From Asparagopsis taxiformis (Eukaryota > Rhodophyta > Florideophyceae > Bonnemaisoniales > Bonnemaisoniaceae): 64,000 nt of DNA. The notes below the pieces were generated by a model. It was not told the origin of the DNA and ran no database searches. It saw only the letters and a program-made list of their open reading frames with translations. Shown piece by piece: positions 1 to 12,804 of the stretch. The translations under genes were made by a program, and so were the position numbers. Where the stretch lies: assembly GCA_030407315.1 (NCBI GenBank), contig JALQPE010002057.1, forward strand, positions 62,001-126,000. Reading direction: 5' to 3'. Positions within the stretch are counted from its first letter, which is position 1, and the number at the start of each line of letters is the position of its first letter.

Positions 1-193
1 GATACTGCTCAGGAAGTTTCATTTCCACAACCGTAGCCTTCCACCATATTGCGTCATCGCCAACTTGGAACCATACGTCTATTTCCGTTCCGACACATGG
101 GAGTGCATCTACGGCAGCTGCCCGCTCACGCTCACGACCAGCTTTCGCTTTTTCGCTCTGTCGCCTAATTCGCAATGATTCACGCCTCGTCAT
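1..193 (-). CDS. 5' part of an unrecognised gene, Tudor-like tryptophan motif, runs off the window
   Basis: An ATG at 191-193 on the minus strand opens a frame with no stop to position 1, giving 64 codons. The first 30 residues are very basic and Arg/Glu-rich. They are followed by a segment reading GTEIDVWF then IWWKATVVEM. A hydrophobic strand followed by a WW(K/G)A(T/K)V strand is typical of small beta-barrel (Tudor/BAM/PWWP-like) modules. The N-terminus of the protein at 35464-36852 has the same order (IEVEW, then VWWGAKV), so I infer that both belong to one family. The gene continues to the left of the window, so its length and function cannot be judged. The fold assignment rests on a short motif and is weak. 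Confidence 0.45.
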   Translation of the reverse strand, partial: MTRRESLRIRRQSEKAKAGRERERAAAVDALPCVGTEIDVWFQVGDDAIWWKATVVEMKLPEQY

Positions 194-1181
194 AGTTCCT
201 CCACGAAATAAAGATACTACAACGCACTATCTGTAATTTTGTTTAGGACAAGTCTTCGTCGACTTCTTCACTAGATACTACTTCACCCATGTCTGTAACG
301 TCCAATTTTTCATTTTTATCGTATGATACGAATTCACTACCTTGTTCCCTACTGCTGCACAAGTTTACAAATCCACTAATACTGCGTTTAAGATACTAGT
401 AACGCTTAAAGCCAGGGCGGAACTCACTATTCAGGTCAATCTTGTGTATGCGGGAGTGACTTTATTACAAAATTTTGCGACTTCGACAGTAACTATGCCA
501 TAGTATCTGTGCTATAAATCAACAGAGATGGTGCCATTCTTTACTAAGTAATACTACAGGAACTAAACTCAAGTACAATTATCTACTCTTTCGACCGTAC
601 CCTACCTATGGTAGAACAATGGCCATATCGAGATTAGCTAGTTCACGTCATACACTCTGTATCTCGCCTCTTTCATATGATTCTGCATGGACGTCCAAAA
701 CGTGTCGTCATCGAAGCGTATGGCGCGTTGGAACAGTCAGCACCACTCCATCCCTCTACCATCACTACATTGCTACGACTACCACCAGTACCTCAGACCG
801 GCGTGACCATCAATGTTCATGGTTCGAGTCCAACATGGTACTGTCATACATATGGTTCCCTCGTTTCGTGATTCCAGCAAGTAAATTCAAAAAATAATGG
901 AATATGCCACCTCCGGTCACCGTCATGACCAACGCGACGTGTCTTTGTCCTTTCCAATGTTATTTTTCCGTACAGTAGTGGAAAATTCCACCATGTCACG
1001 GTGCTTATACCCACTCCCACGGCGCAGTTTCATTCCACTCTATTCTTTACGGTATTTCCACTACTTATCTATGGCACGGCGCCGGTAATTTCTGCGATTT
1101 TTTATGGTTTGCCATTCCACTAATTTCTAATGGTCCAGACCATAAAATTTACTGGTTTTTCAAAAAATTGCTTATCCTGTG
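194..1181. other. stretch without a supported gene
   Basis: Only short overlapping frames occur, in several phases and without domain motifs. The stretch is AT-richer than the gypsy element that follows. It ends abruptly where homology to the gypsy LTR begins at 1182, so that junction is a truncation or recombination point rather than a clean element end. Confidence 0.5.
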
Positions 1182-1311
1182 CACCCGATCGCCTCCGCGA
1201 CCGCGCGACGTGCGAAACGCAAGTTCACGAGCGCGTTACGGTTCAACACGCCCTGAGAAGGCAAGCGATTCTAGAACTCTCTTAGTGACCGCCATCCCGG
1301 CTGGTCCTACA
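1182..1311 (+). repeat. truncated 5' LTR (last 130 bp)
   Basis: These 130 bp match 13484-13613, the end of the 3' LTR, with a few substitutions (for example GACCGCGC versus GACCGTGC). The remnant ends in TACA at 1311, directly before the primer-binding site. The first roughly 680 bp of the LTR are missing. Confidence 0.9.
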
Positions 1312-1313
1312 AC

Positions 1314-1332
1314 TGGTCTCTCGACCTAGAAT
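1314..1332 (+). other. primer-binding site, probably tRNA-Tyr
   Basis: Two bases after the LTR end lies TGGTCTCTCGACCTAGAAT. Its complement reads as a tRNA 3' end: CCA, discriminator A73, acceptor strand TCGAGAG with G72, then C61 and A58 at their invariant places. A C1:G72 pair with A73 is characteristic of eukaryotic tRNA-Tyr. The same 19 bases recur at 14362-14380 in an unrelated LTR element, which supports the call. Confidence 0.75.
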
Positions 1333-1888
1333 TGCGCGAACCGACGTGCGAACTCAGCGAAGAACAGAAACTCCGCTTGGGGAAACACGGGACGCCAAAC
1401 CTATCGCTTACTCTAATTCTTCTTTTATCCGTTCGTCGTGCGCGACAGCGAGGGCGATTGACGCGTGCGCGCGTATCGCTATCTCGGAAGCGGTACTACA
1501 GCCTCTCTGGTTTTGTATAACTACCCTACCTCTACTACGACGATTCGCAGCGCGGAACGACGCGATCGACGACGCAGCGCGTGCGCGCGCTATTTCGCAA
1601 CCCTAACGCGGGTTCGGCGGTGCCGAAAATATTGGGTTCGCAGACGGTCGAGACCCGTCTCCGCGCGTTCCGAGCGAGGAAGAAGCCCTCCTGCGAGCGA
1701 ACTCGTCCCCCTCACCCTTACTACGCGCGCCCGATACGCAGACAATTTTCGGGAAGCGCTCCCCTTTTTACTTGCCAATTTTTCGACGCGCCGACGCGAG
1801 ATTTTGACGCGCGCCGAACTCCCCTTTCTCCCTTCCCATCATCCCTTTTTCCCTTTTCCCTAGGCGACGATCGAACGCAACCGCGCCG

Positions 1889-3925
1889 ATGGATCCATCC
1901 GCGCCCGAGCGATCGAACGCGCCGACCGAACCGCCGCCAGTCGCGTCGCAAACGCACGCAGTCGACGCGCTGGTCGCTTCACATATCCCTGACCCTACCG
2001 CTTCTCCGTGGCCGCCGTTACCGACGCAAGCGCTCGCGAGCATCGACGACGACGCGCAAACGTCCGACGATGGCGCCGCCACGAAGCGTGAAGCCGAGTT
2101 CCGCGTTTCCGACGTGCACGCTACGCCGTCCGCAACGCTTCCGAGCTTGGTTCGACAAGTAGTGGACGACCCTACGTTCCAATGCATGCTCCAGGCTGAA
2201 GTACGAGCCGCGGTGGACCGCGCCATCAAGGGCCAATCACGTGGATTGACGGCTCAGATGAGGGCACAAGTCCACAACCTAATCGTCACTACGATGGACT
2301 CCCGCGAGGAGCACAATACCGACCGCGCGAGCGTCGCTGCGCGCGAAAACCGAACGCAAACCGCAGCGCGCGCGACCCCTACGAACTACGCGCGCAACGC
2401 GGACCCCGAAGGATGGCTGGAACTGGCGCGCCAGGACCTGTCATTCGACGACCACCCGCGTTCGGATAGCGACGATGGACCTGCACATCCCGGGCTGGTA
2501 GAGATCCAGCCGTTGAACGAGCTGTTCACGCGCGCGCTTTCGTACCGCACGTATCGCTTGCGTAATACGGACCGCGCGTTTAACCGAGCAATTGCGAGCG
2601 AATTGGCTAACACCGCGAAAATGGTGCGCCATTCGATGCAAGGAGAGAATTTCACGGGCACTGACGGAATCGCGGTACTATCGTTTCTGAAGTACTTCAA
2701 GAGCGCATGCGACGACACCGGCGTATCCGAAGGCGCAGCGCTGCCGATTCTCAAGTATTTCCTGGCCGACGAAGCGCGCGACACGTTCCAAACGTACGTG
2801 GGACGAACGTTCCGAAGAGCGCGCGCGGGCGTCGATTCGATTACATGCTACGCGGAAGCCGTTTAGTGGCTCCTGCTAACCTATGCGCGCGAAGGCGACG
2901 TCCTGCAAGCGTACCGCGACGTGGCGCAACAAACGCAAGACCCGAAGGAAACCAAAACGCAATTCGCTACGCGATTACGACGACGAGCGCTGCGCTGTGG
3001 CGATGCGTTTAGCGATCGAACGCTTGTTTCTATTTTCGTCGATGGCCTACGACCCTATGCGCAACACCTCGTGCGGGACGCGTTGTCTCGCGACCCGCGT
3101 CGATACACCTTTCGAGAGCTAGTCTCTATGGCGCAGAGCCACGGGGACACGCACCGAGCGATGACGCCGACGACTAGCGCGCGACCGCTATTACGGCGAA
3201 CTCCTGCGCTCTATGTGGACGAGGACGAGACACCGACGCTGCAAGCACTGACCGTGGGGCACACCCCACCATCAGGCTTCTCATCGCCAAACGTCTCGAC
3301 CTCCGCCGCGACACCGCACGCTTCGCGCGAACGGAAGTTCTCGACTCCGAGCCCCATGCGAAGTCCGACCTCGCTTGGCACTCCTTCGTCGAATTACCGC
3401 ACGCCACGCTCGCGCGACGCCTCGCCCGCCGACCGCTCACGACGCACTGCGCATACCGACGACCGGGAACGCGAACGCGCGGGACCGTACACGGCGCACA
3501 TACCGCGCGCAACTTACCCACCGCCTATCGTGAGGCAGACGGCACCGGCCGACACGTCTCGCACGGCAGCGTTCCGATGCCTGATATGCAGGAAGTTCGG
3601 GCATCCGATGGTGAATTGCCCACTGCTCTCGTCCGAGCAGCAGGCCGCGATTCGCGAAATGCATAGCCACGCGCGCCTAACGCCCGAAGAACTGAACCTG
3701 CAGCGCAACGTTCAGGTCTTCGAAGTCTCCGCGCACACCGACGCGAACGAGAGCGAGCGACAGCGCGTCGAAGGCAACGAGCGAACGCGTGAAAACGAGG
3801 GCGCACGCGAGCGCGAGCGCGAAAACGATCGGACGCGCGAATACGACGCGCATGACAGCGAGCAGCTCACGCCCCACTCGGTTCGTTTTGAAGAAGACCC
3901 GGGAAACGCCTACGAGGAGCCGTAG
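1889..3925 (+). pseudogene. gag: gypsy gag with CCHC zinc knuckle, one internal stop
   Basis: Gag forms the virus-like particle and binds element RNA. The frame opens with ATG at 1889. It has an acidic, Pro/Ala-rich N-terminal part, a helical capsid-like region at about residues 190-430, and one zinc knuckle at about 3578-3619 with the pattern C-x2-C-x4-H-x4-C (CLICRKFGHPMVNC). The tail is Arg/Glu-rich. A TAG at 2864-2866 interrupts the frame, and the same frame continues without change to the natural TAG at 3923-3925. The product would therefore be cut before the zinc knuckle. Total length without the stop is about 678 codons. Pol begins about 90 bp downstream in another frame. Confidence 0.85.
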
Positions 3926-4017
3926 CGGGTGGGCCGGCCCCTCCTCACTCAACGGATACGCGACGCGCGACGACGCAACCACCGCGCGAAAAACCGCCTC
4001 CGTTACCACCCGAAACA

Positions 4018-7000
4018 GTGGTCCTGTTTCAGACCCCTACCGCGAACTACAAACTCGAGACCTGCGTCGGGTATAATCAACGCACGGCCACCGCGGTGAC
4101 CGCCGTGCTTGATACTGGCGCAGGCCCGAGCCTCATTCGCGAAAACGTACTAGGCGCCGACTGGAAGCACCACGCTACGCCGCCGACGCTGCGCTGCGCG
4201 ATTATCGACGCGAACGGACGCCGTCTCGCGCCAAACGCGTCGCTGCGACTTAGCGTTTTTCTAGGTGCCCGAGCGCACCTCCAAACCTTTTTGGTGATGC
4301 CGCGTTTATCCGTCCCCTGTATCTTGGGAGCGGACTTCATCGACCGCGTGGTCGAAATTATCTACACTGGACCGCAGCGCGCGTCGCGAACCCGCTATGG
4401 CGACCACGTCCCGATGCTTCCGCGTACGCCGACGAAATCGCGCCGCGCGCCGACCGCGAAGGCGACCCGACCCACAGGCTTCGCGCCTATTCGCGCTGCG
4501 CGCCGCACATCTATTCCGCCGAACGCGATGCGAGCGATCGACGTTACCACGAGCGCTGAAGGGCGCTGCATTGTAGTTCCCGCGACTAACCTCTACGCGC
4601 AGAAACTACTCCGTTTAACCAACGGGGAGACGCTGGTTCGAAGGAATGTACCCTTCTGAGTACAGGTACACAACGCTGGCACTCGTCTACAAGTATTGCC
4701 CAAAGGCATGAAGGTGGGCACCGCCGTGCCCAACCCCGTGGGGTGTCTACAAGTCGCTCAGGAAGCGCCGAGCCCGCAAGACCGACCGCCCGACGACGCG
4801 ACGCGACGCAACGTTACGACACCGCCGGACCCGCGCGAAACCGACGAAATTGCGAACGCGACGCCGCCTTGGGAAGAACTCTTACGCGCGACGCTACGCG
4901 ACGAGCGAGTAGACGACGACCTGCACGCGGAAATTATCGAGATGCTACGAAAGCATGAGCGCATGTGGAACGGCACGCTGGGAGCCATTAACGCGACGGA
5001 GCACCGCATCGAGCTAGTTCCGGGGGCGACCCCCGTGAACCAACCGCCGTATCGCTCCGGGCACGCGTCGCGCGAAATTATCCGTACACAAGTGGAGAAG
5101 ATGCTCCGCGCCGGAGTAATCGAACCCGCTACGTCGGAATGGGCGAGCCCGGTCGTGGTCGTGCCTAAGAAGGACGGGACATCCCGCTTCTGCATCGACT
5201 ACCGCCGCTTGAACGCCGCCACCGTGAAGGACGCGTACCCGATTCCGCGCATGGACGATTGCGTCGACTCGCTCGGTAACGCGAAAGTTTTCACGACGCT
5301 GGACTGCAACTCGGGATACTGGCAAATCCCAGTAGCGCACGCCGACTGCGATAAGACTACGTTTACGTCGCACGTCGGTACGTCGGTACGTATCGCTTTC
5401 GCCGCATGCCTTTCGGACTTTCGAACGCGCCCGCGACGTTTCAGCGCGCGCTCGACATTTTGCTCGCGAACGTGAAGTGGCAACATTGCCTTGTCTACCT
5501 GGATGACGTAATCATCTTCTCCGCCGACGTAAACGCGCACGTGCACCACGTCGACGAGATACTGGGAATCCTCGGACGCGCAGGCGTTTCGCTGAAGTTC
5601 GCGAAGACCGAGTTCTTCAAGCGCTCGGTGGACTACCTGGGACATACTATTTCGCCTGGGAAGCTCTCCGTACCGACGACGAAGTGCGACGCGCTGCGCG
5701 ATGCGATGTACCCGACGACGAAGACGCAGTTGCGAAGTTTCCTAGGAACTTGCAACGTATACCGCCGATTCGTCGAAAAATTTGCGTTCGTCGCGGCGCC
5801 GCTTACGCAGTTGCTAAAGAAGGACCAAGGAGACAGCTTACCCGCGCCGACGCCGGAGCAAACGCGCGCGTTCGAATCATTGCGACAAGCGATGCTGTCT
5901 CCGCCAATTTTCCGCCTGCCGCGCGAAGGACACCCGTATGTGCTCGATACAGACGCGTCGCAAGGGCAAATCTGATGCGCGCTACTTCAGCTAGACGCGG
6001 ACGACGACGTACTACATCCAGTCGGATACTGGTCGCGCACGCTTAACGACGCGGAGCGCAACTATTCGACGACGGAACGCGAATTCCTCGCAGTCGTATG
6101 GGCAGTCTTGCTATTACGCGCATACCTGGAAGGACGAAAGTTCACGGTTCGCACCGACCATAATTCGTTGCGTTGGATCCTGAACATGACGTCCGCGGAA
6201 GGACGACTCGCACGCTGGCGACTGCGACTCGCCGAGTTCGAATTCGACGTCGAATACAAGAAGGGAAAACGCCACGTTATCGCCGACACGCTCTCGCGAA
6301 TGGCCACGCGAAGCTGCGACGAGACGGAAATACCGGACGAGATACCCTGTTTCGGCGCCGCGAACATCGTCGAACCGCACGCGAACGCATGCGACCGAAC
6401 CGACGCTGCGCTACTATGCGACTACGCAGAATACTACCCGAGCTTGGCCTGCCTACTGGCAACTCGGTCGTGTATCAAGCCGCCCGTGTCCACTGACGAG
6501 TGGATTCGCGAACAGGCGACGGACGAATTCTGCCAGAACGCGAGACGCGACGTCGGAACCGCGCCGCGTTCGCGCTTCCATCTGTCCCCCGACGGGATAC
6601 TAATGAGGACCGCTCCGCTCGACAACGCGACGCAGATAGTTGTGCCCGAAGCGATAAAAGGACGTATTCTGCGAGCGAACCATTACGCGGTAACTGCAGG
6701 ACACCCGGGCGCGCGACGCATGTACGACGCAATTCGACGCGCGTATTACTGGCCGATGATGAGCGTAGACGTCTAGACCACGGTGAGACAGAGCGATGCG
6801 TGCGCGCGCAACCGCGTTACGCAATATCGCCATACGAACGCCCTGAAGCTATTCCCCGCTACGCGCCCGCTCGAAGACGTCGCTATCGATATTCTGGGAC
6901 CGCTGCCCGAGACCCCGCGCCAACGCCGCTTCGTACTCGTAATCGCCGATCGCTACAGAAAGCTCTGTCGACTCATCGCGCTCGGACGCGTATCCGCTTG

Positions 7001-8182
7001 CCGTCGCAAAAGCGTTTTGCCGATATTGGGTCTTCGTTTTACGGACTGCCGCGCACGCTACTTTCGGATAACGGACCGCATTTCCGCTCGAAGCTGTTTC
7101 AGGAAACGTGCGCGCTAATGGGAACGCGTAACATCTTCACGACTACCTATCACCCGCAATCGAACGGGCAGGTCGAGCGCATGAACCGCACCATCGTCGC
7201 GACGCTGCGCCACTACGTCGACGAAGAGCGAAAGAATTGGGACGAGCACCTAGACGCGCTAGCGTACGCATACAACCGCGCGATACACCGCTCGACGAAT
7301 ACGTCGCCGTTCGAACTTACGCTCACGCGCTACCCCGTACCGCTGGGGACGGAGCAGGTCGACACGATTCGCAGCACGCCGTTCATCTGCATGGAGTTTC
7401 TCGCGAAGCTATCCAACGCGTATGCGCGCGTAGCGAACGCGTTGAAGAAAGCGCAAGCTAGATACAAACGCGACTTCGACCGCGGCGCACGCGCGGTGAA
7501 CAAAAGCATCAAGGTTGGCGATCAAGTATACCTGGACATTCGCGCGGGAGCGACGACACAAACGCAGCACGACGACGGAACGCGCCCTTCGAAGTTGGAC
7601 TATCCCGTGTCGGGACCCTTCCCGGTCACAAGCTGCCGCGGGCACACTTACGAAATCATAATTGACGGCGTGCCCGAACTCGTCAGCTCCGACCGTATTC
7701 GCCTAGCACCGCGCAACGCGACGCGCGCGCCGGTTACGCCAAGCGGCGAATAACGGGGGACTGAAGCGGAGGACACAAGCGACGCAGCGCGACGTGACGA
7801 ACGCGTACTCGAGGACGCACGCAAGGTCAATCCTGAAGCAGGATACGGGACGCGGGAGTTCATGATTGACAGATTGACGGCTGAAGGTGTCGACGACACC
7901 GGTGCGCCCGTATTCCGTGTACGCTGGAAGGGCTTCTCTCCGCGCGACGACACTTGGGAGCCCAAAAGCTCGTTACCCGCGCCCATCGTTGCCCGTTTCC
8001 GCCGCGACCGCGGACGCTCCGCCTCCGACAACACTGCGCGCAACACCGAGGTTGACGCCACGTCACCGCGCAATCGTAGTAAGCGTCCGGCACGCGGCGA
8101 CGCCCCACGTATAACGCCGCCTAGCCGCGCGAGCGCGCGCATCGTGAGTCGACGAACGCCTTCGCATGCACCGCGCAACTGA
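4018..8182 (+). pseudogene. pol: gypsy pol: protease, RT, RNase H, integrase, chromodomain; multiply broken
   Basis: Domains in order: retropepsin with DTGAG near 4111 and ILGADF near 4325; reverse transcriptase with the YLDD box at 5496-5507; RNase H ending near 6300; integrase with a damaged zinc-binding region near 6700-6820 (a Cys of the HHCC set reads Ser), SDNG at 7064-7075 and the catalytic Glu near 7174; then a chromodomain (VRWKGF, DTWEP) at about 7862-8010. Breaks: TGA 4657-4659; an 8-bp duplication at 5374-5389; TGA 5973-5975, where a conserved Gly is expected; TAG 6774-6776; two single-base shifts near 7000 and 7040; and TAA 7751-7753 before the chromodomain. The chromodomain would target integration to marked chromatin. 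All lesions are point-like, consistent with neutral decay. Confidence 0.9.
5374..5389 (+). repeat. 8-bp tandem duplication breaking the RT frame
   Basis: GTCGGTAC occurs twice back to back. With one copy, the frame would run straight from the TFTSHVGT segment into YRFRRMPFGL, the conserved RT sequence. With two copies the frame shifts and ends at 5475. Confidence 0.9.
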
Positions 8183-9662
8183 CGCGCGGAACGGGGCTGA
8201 ATGCGCCAGTTACGCCGACCGGAACCGACGCGTAGATAAGCACGCGGGCCAAGCCTCCCATCGCCGCCTGTCGTCGCACGCCGCGCAGCCGCGCCACCGT
8301 TTGCCACGCAATCGTTCGACGCAACGCGACCGCGCTTGACCGACGCCACGCAATCGCGTTCATCTTTCGCCGCGCAATCGCCAAGCGTCACATCGCCGCG
8401 CTACCACGCAATCGTTCTCACCGCGCAACCGTCGCCTGTCGTTGCACGCCGCGCAACCACGCCATCGCTACTACGCCGCCGTCTTTGTTACGCCCTCGCC
8501 GCATGTCGCTCTCGCCGCGAAACCGCGCCACCGCTTGCCGTGCAACCGTTTGACGCAACGCGACCGCGCTTGACCGACGCCACGCAATCGCGTTCACCCT
8601 TCGCCGCTTGTCGCGTAGCCGTTCTCACCGCGCAACTGTCGCATTCCACCGTCCGCCTTCCGCTCCCGCACGAACCCAAACGGCAACCGTAGCCGGGAGT
8701 CCAGGTGCCGTTCGCCTCCCATCCCCCATGCTGACAATGCCAGAATCCCCAGGAGTGGGCACGCCCGACAGCGCAATTACGCGCGAAAAAAGGGAAGCGC
8801 GCACACCGGATTGGTCGTTGCGGAGGAGGGATTGGCCCATACAGCATGGCCATTTGCGGTGCTGGAAGATTATAGGCCGAAAAACGAGCCGAGGCCGGGG
8901 CAGGCCAAAAATGGACGGCGCCGATCTGCCCCGACGCCGTGCCTAGATGCTTCCTGATGGCACCCCCAGATTGGCTGTTCGCATACGCGCGTACGCGAAG
9001 AACCACACGGGTGGCTGGGAACGACGCAGAATACCAGCAAACGAAAGCCTCCGCTGGAAAGGGGGATGCCACCCACACGCCCGTCCTCCTCGTCCTGGAA
9101 GGCCATGGCGAACCCCAAACCCCCGGGGCCGGGACCCCACCTAGACGCTCGCTAAAAACCAGAGCATTAGAAACCCAGTCCCCGAAACGCGGACGAAACG
9201 AGAACGAAACACGACGAAACGCGACGAACGCGACGAGCGCGACGAACGCGCGACGATAAGCGCGACGAGAACGCGCCCGTTCTGTATGCCTACCGGCCAA
9301 CAGCTCTAATCCCTCTCTCTCCCGCCTCGCCCCACGCGCCCCCAACCGCGTCGCTCGTGAATTCCGAGCGTCGACGCGGTCACTGGGCAATCACCGCTTC
9401 AAGCGGCGACTCGCGCGACGAAATTCGCACCGAACCGTGGCTAGTAGCTCTCCGCCCGGACATCCGCACGACATTCCGAGAAGCTGCGGGACGCCGCCGC
9501 AGTCGTGCGCGATACACCGTCGAGCCTACGCATGCGCCGCAAACGCCACCCGCGCCGCGCGGACGAAAGGAAGAATGGCCAAGGCAAAGTTAACAAAAGA
9601 TAAGAGGTTTAATGAAGGGATTAGAATGGGTTACCGGCTAACTCGGATGTGGACGAAGAAGC
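8183..9662. other. GC-rich untranslated part of the gypsy element with an 85-bp direct repeat
   Basis: Frames here are the long chance frames of GC-rich DNA and show no domains. Positions 8289-8373 and 8523-8607 are near-identical, with the period 234 bp. Shorter copies of the unit CCACGCAATCG are scattered between 8260 and 8620. The rest (8700-9600) shows no feature that I recognise. Confidence 0.6.
8289..8607 (+). repeat. pair of 85-bp direct repeats
   Basis: The units 8289-8373 and 8523-8607 differ at only a few positions. The sequence between them carries partial copies of the same motif, so this is a small decayed tandem array within the element. Confidence 0.75.
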
Positions 9663-12618
9663 TCACTCACGTGCGTTATCCTCGCGGCGCGTGCGTCGGC
9701 TCGAAGAACTGCCCGTTGCGCCGCGCGCGCGAGCACGACTTGAAGCCGTGTATGCTTGGTGATTGCGTCGTCGCTCGGAATTCAGCACGCGGACGACGCG
9801 CCCGTCTTGCACGCCGAGACGCAAAGGAGGGACGCCGGGACGTGTAGCCGCTGCGGCCGCCGCGCGAGTGCGAGTCGTGGGACGCGCGCCACCGCGACCA
9901 GCCCCGTCGCTTCCCACCGCGACCGACGCATCACCTTCCCGTTCCGCTCCCTCGTTAAGACCGCTGACCGACTGCGTCTCGCTGTTAGACACCACCCCCG
10001 CCGCGGACGTTTCGGGCGACCGCTGCACTGAGCCAACGATATCATTCAGCGTCGTGCCGAGGCGATGCGTGCGTTCGATCGTATCCTGGATCCTACGAAC
10101 GGTCTCCCGTTCACGCGTAGTATACACCCGACGCACCGCAGCAACACGCTCCGCACCCTGTTGACGTTCGCCCGCGAGATTCGCTTCGACATCGCTAAGC
10201 GCGCGTTCCGCCCGTTCCTGCGCCGAAGTAGCAGCCTCGCAACGTTCTTGGAGGGTCGTGATCATCGCACGATTGCCGCTGGCAGCCCGTTCGTAATTCG
10301 CCACGCGTTCTTGCAAGTCGCCGATGTCCTTGTGCATCCGCTCGATCCGCGTCGCATCTTCCCCGGCCTTGCGCTTTAACGTCGCCTCGCGTCCAGCCAC
10401 GTCCTTAAGTGTCTTTCCAGCCTCGTGCACGAGACTCACCGCTTCGTCGCGCGTTGCATTCGCTTTGCTTATGCGCGCCGCAGCGTCGTCGCGCGCTTGT
10501 GCAATCGTCGTCACCCGCGCCAGCGCCTCGTCGCGGCTCTGCTCGACCGACGCCAGACGCGCTAGCGCTTCGCTGCGGCCCTCCACGGCGGAGGCCATTC
10601 GCGCCAAAGCGTCGTCGCGAGCTCCTTCGAGCAACGACACGCGCGCTAACGCCTCCTCCCGGCCCTTTTCGGCGGCGGCAAGCTGGCCCCGCAACACGTT
10701 CGCGTCTGATTCAGCCAAAACAGTACCCGCCTCGTTGGCAATGGTCGCCGCGTCACTTGCCGCCACGTTATCAGCCGTTGCCTCCCCTGCGCCCGTGCGG
10801 CTGCCCGCAGCAGCACCGTCACCCGCGCCGCTCTTCGCCGCGCTGCTGACCGCCGCCCCGCCATCGCCCGCACTGCTGGACGCCGCAGCCCCGCCGTGGC
10901 CGGAAGACGCCGCTTTCAAGGCCTGCAACTCGTTGTAAACCTTCACGTACTCCGCGCGCAGCGCCGCGTCGAGTCGCTCGACGTCGATAGGAGCGCGCGG
11001 CGGCTCGGAGAAAAGAGATTACCGGCAGTCTCGGAAGCGCCGACGCTCGATCGCCAACAGCGCCGCCATGCCAAGATACTGCGCGTACTCGCGCGAATCG
11101 GTCGCGCGCATAACATGCAGTTCGTTAGTTGATAGCGCTGATAACACTGCATCAACGGTAACGACATCGCGCGCTTCTAAATTCGCAAACGCGTCGCGCG
11201 ACGGATTGCGCGGCGACTTGAGAAGGAGATGTGGAGTTTCAGTATGCCGATGAACGCCAAGCGAACCATGTGCCCAGTCGACGACGCCACGCTCCGCGCT
11301 CCAGGGCAACCACTGCCCGCCCTCCTTGAAATCCATACCAGGCGCGAGATCAAAAACCGGAGTTTCGTCCCACGCGCACGCGCGATGCTCCGTCAGGAGA
11401 CTTTCGAGTTGCGCCGCCGTGTACGTTCCGCCCCGCACGATCGCCGAAACGCCGACGCGCTCGATTCCCGCGATCAGTTTTTCGCTTAAGCGCAAGAAGC
11501 GACGCTCGACGTAAGCGACGTGAAGCCACGCGGCGGCAACCATCACCACCCACTCGCTTAGAGCGATAGCCCAGAAATACGAACGAGCCTCGACCGGAAC
11601 GTCGCGCCCGAGCAGTACCGACGGCGCGTAATGGAACACGCAGGGAAGCGGTACCGACAACGAGTCGGGCGCTTCCGGCCAATCGCGCGCATCGTAACGC
11701 GGGAAGAAAGCGGCGACGCGGTCATCAGGAAACTCGCGAAACTCGATATCGCGATACGTAACGAAGTAGCCCGACGTACGCCGCAAACGCAACTCGCGCC
11801 GCGCTTCCGGGCGCATATCCGCGTTCAGGAACCATGGCACGCTCGCCTCCCCTTCGTGCTCTACGTCGTTCCACGGAACGCCGCCGTCAAGTAAGAAGCC
11901 CGCACTGGGCGCCGCGGCCCATGGGTCGACTCGCGCAAATTCGTCGCGACGCATCACGCGCAACCGGGCCAAGTGGCGTACGAGTCGTTCGTCGGCTTCG
12001 TCTTCGAGAAAGTACGCGTCGCACGGTAAGTTCGCGGGGACCGCCAAATCGCACAACGCCGATTCGCGCCGCGCGTCCCACACCGCTTGCGCATCCTTGT
12101 GGCCGGGTAACACGGCATAGCGTGTCACATCAGCGATGCGCGTCCACTGAAAGCGCTGCGGGTAGAAGTGGCGACGGCCCAATTCCGCCTACGTCGGCAT
12201 TGGGCGTGGCATAAATCGGAACGCGATCGGGTCGTCGTAGCGCGCGCGGAATCGATTTGGGAGCGTCTTGCGCGGCCGACGAAAGCGAAACGGACGCAGG
12301 CGCAGGAACCGAACGAAGTGGGACGCCGCTCCCAGAACGCGCAGCGGACGCAGAAGTTGAAGTCGCGGTCGCATCCACCGTAGCGACAACGTCAGACGAC
12401 GCGACGAAGCCACTGCCGCCACGGCCGCTCGCGGTTACTGGTACGGTTGAGGAGGATGCTTGCGCCATGGACGTGTAATAGGGACTCTCCGGGCTTGAAA
12501 GAGAAGGGAACGCGATGCGCGCAGTGCGAGGAGACGCGTTAGTGGGCGTCGAAGGTTCGTCGCGAGGCGCAGCGCCGGCGCGAAGCCAACTCGGCAGAGC
12601 GTTATCATCGCGCGACAT
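9663..12618 (-). pseudogene. long antisense ORF inside the gypsy element, coiled-coil C-terminus
   Basis: On the minus strand, between pol and the 3' LTR, an ATG at 12616-12618 (reading MSRDDNALPSW) opens a Ser/Ala/Pro-rich N-terminal part. Near 12170 the frame must shift. From there one frame runs to 9663, interrupted only by a TAA at 11019-11021; the pieces before and after that TAA are in the same phase. The central part (11022-12182) is a well-mixed, tryptophan-rich globular sequence that I do not recognise. The part 9663-10990 is dominated by heptad-like runs (EALARV, ARDDALARM) and should be a long coiled coil, ending in a basic Ser/Arg tail. Restored length would be near 985 codons. 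Antisense extra ORFs next to the 3' LTR are known in some plant gypsy lineages; homology to those is untested. It could also be a captured host gene. Confidence 0.6.
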
Positions 12619-12796
12619 CACGAAGCGCAAGCGCGTGCGGCGATAACGGAGCGAACGCGCGCGGGATGAAGAAGAAAGATGGAAGAGAAGTAGAAGGATG
12701 GAAAAGAAGAAGAAGATTGGAAGAGGAGAACAAGACAGGAGAAAGTTGAAGGTGTGCACAAGAACGTTACGCGCGAGGACGCGCTGTGAAGTTAGT

Positions 12797-12804
12797 CGGG
12801 GGGA
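12797..12804 (+). other. polypurine tract
   Basis: GGGGGGAG lies directly before the TG that begins the 3' LTR, the usual place for the plus-strand primer of reverse transcription. Confidence 0.75.

Noticed and set aside
8488..9390. 300-codon minus-strand frame in the gypsy element
   Set aside because: GC-rich chance frame crossing the direct repeats; composition and lack of motifs do not support coding.
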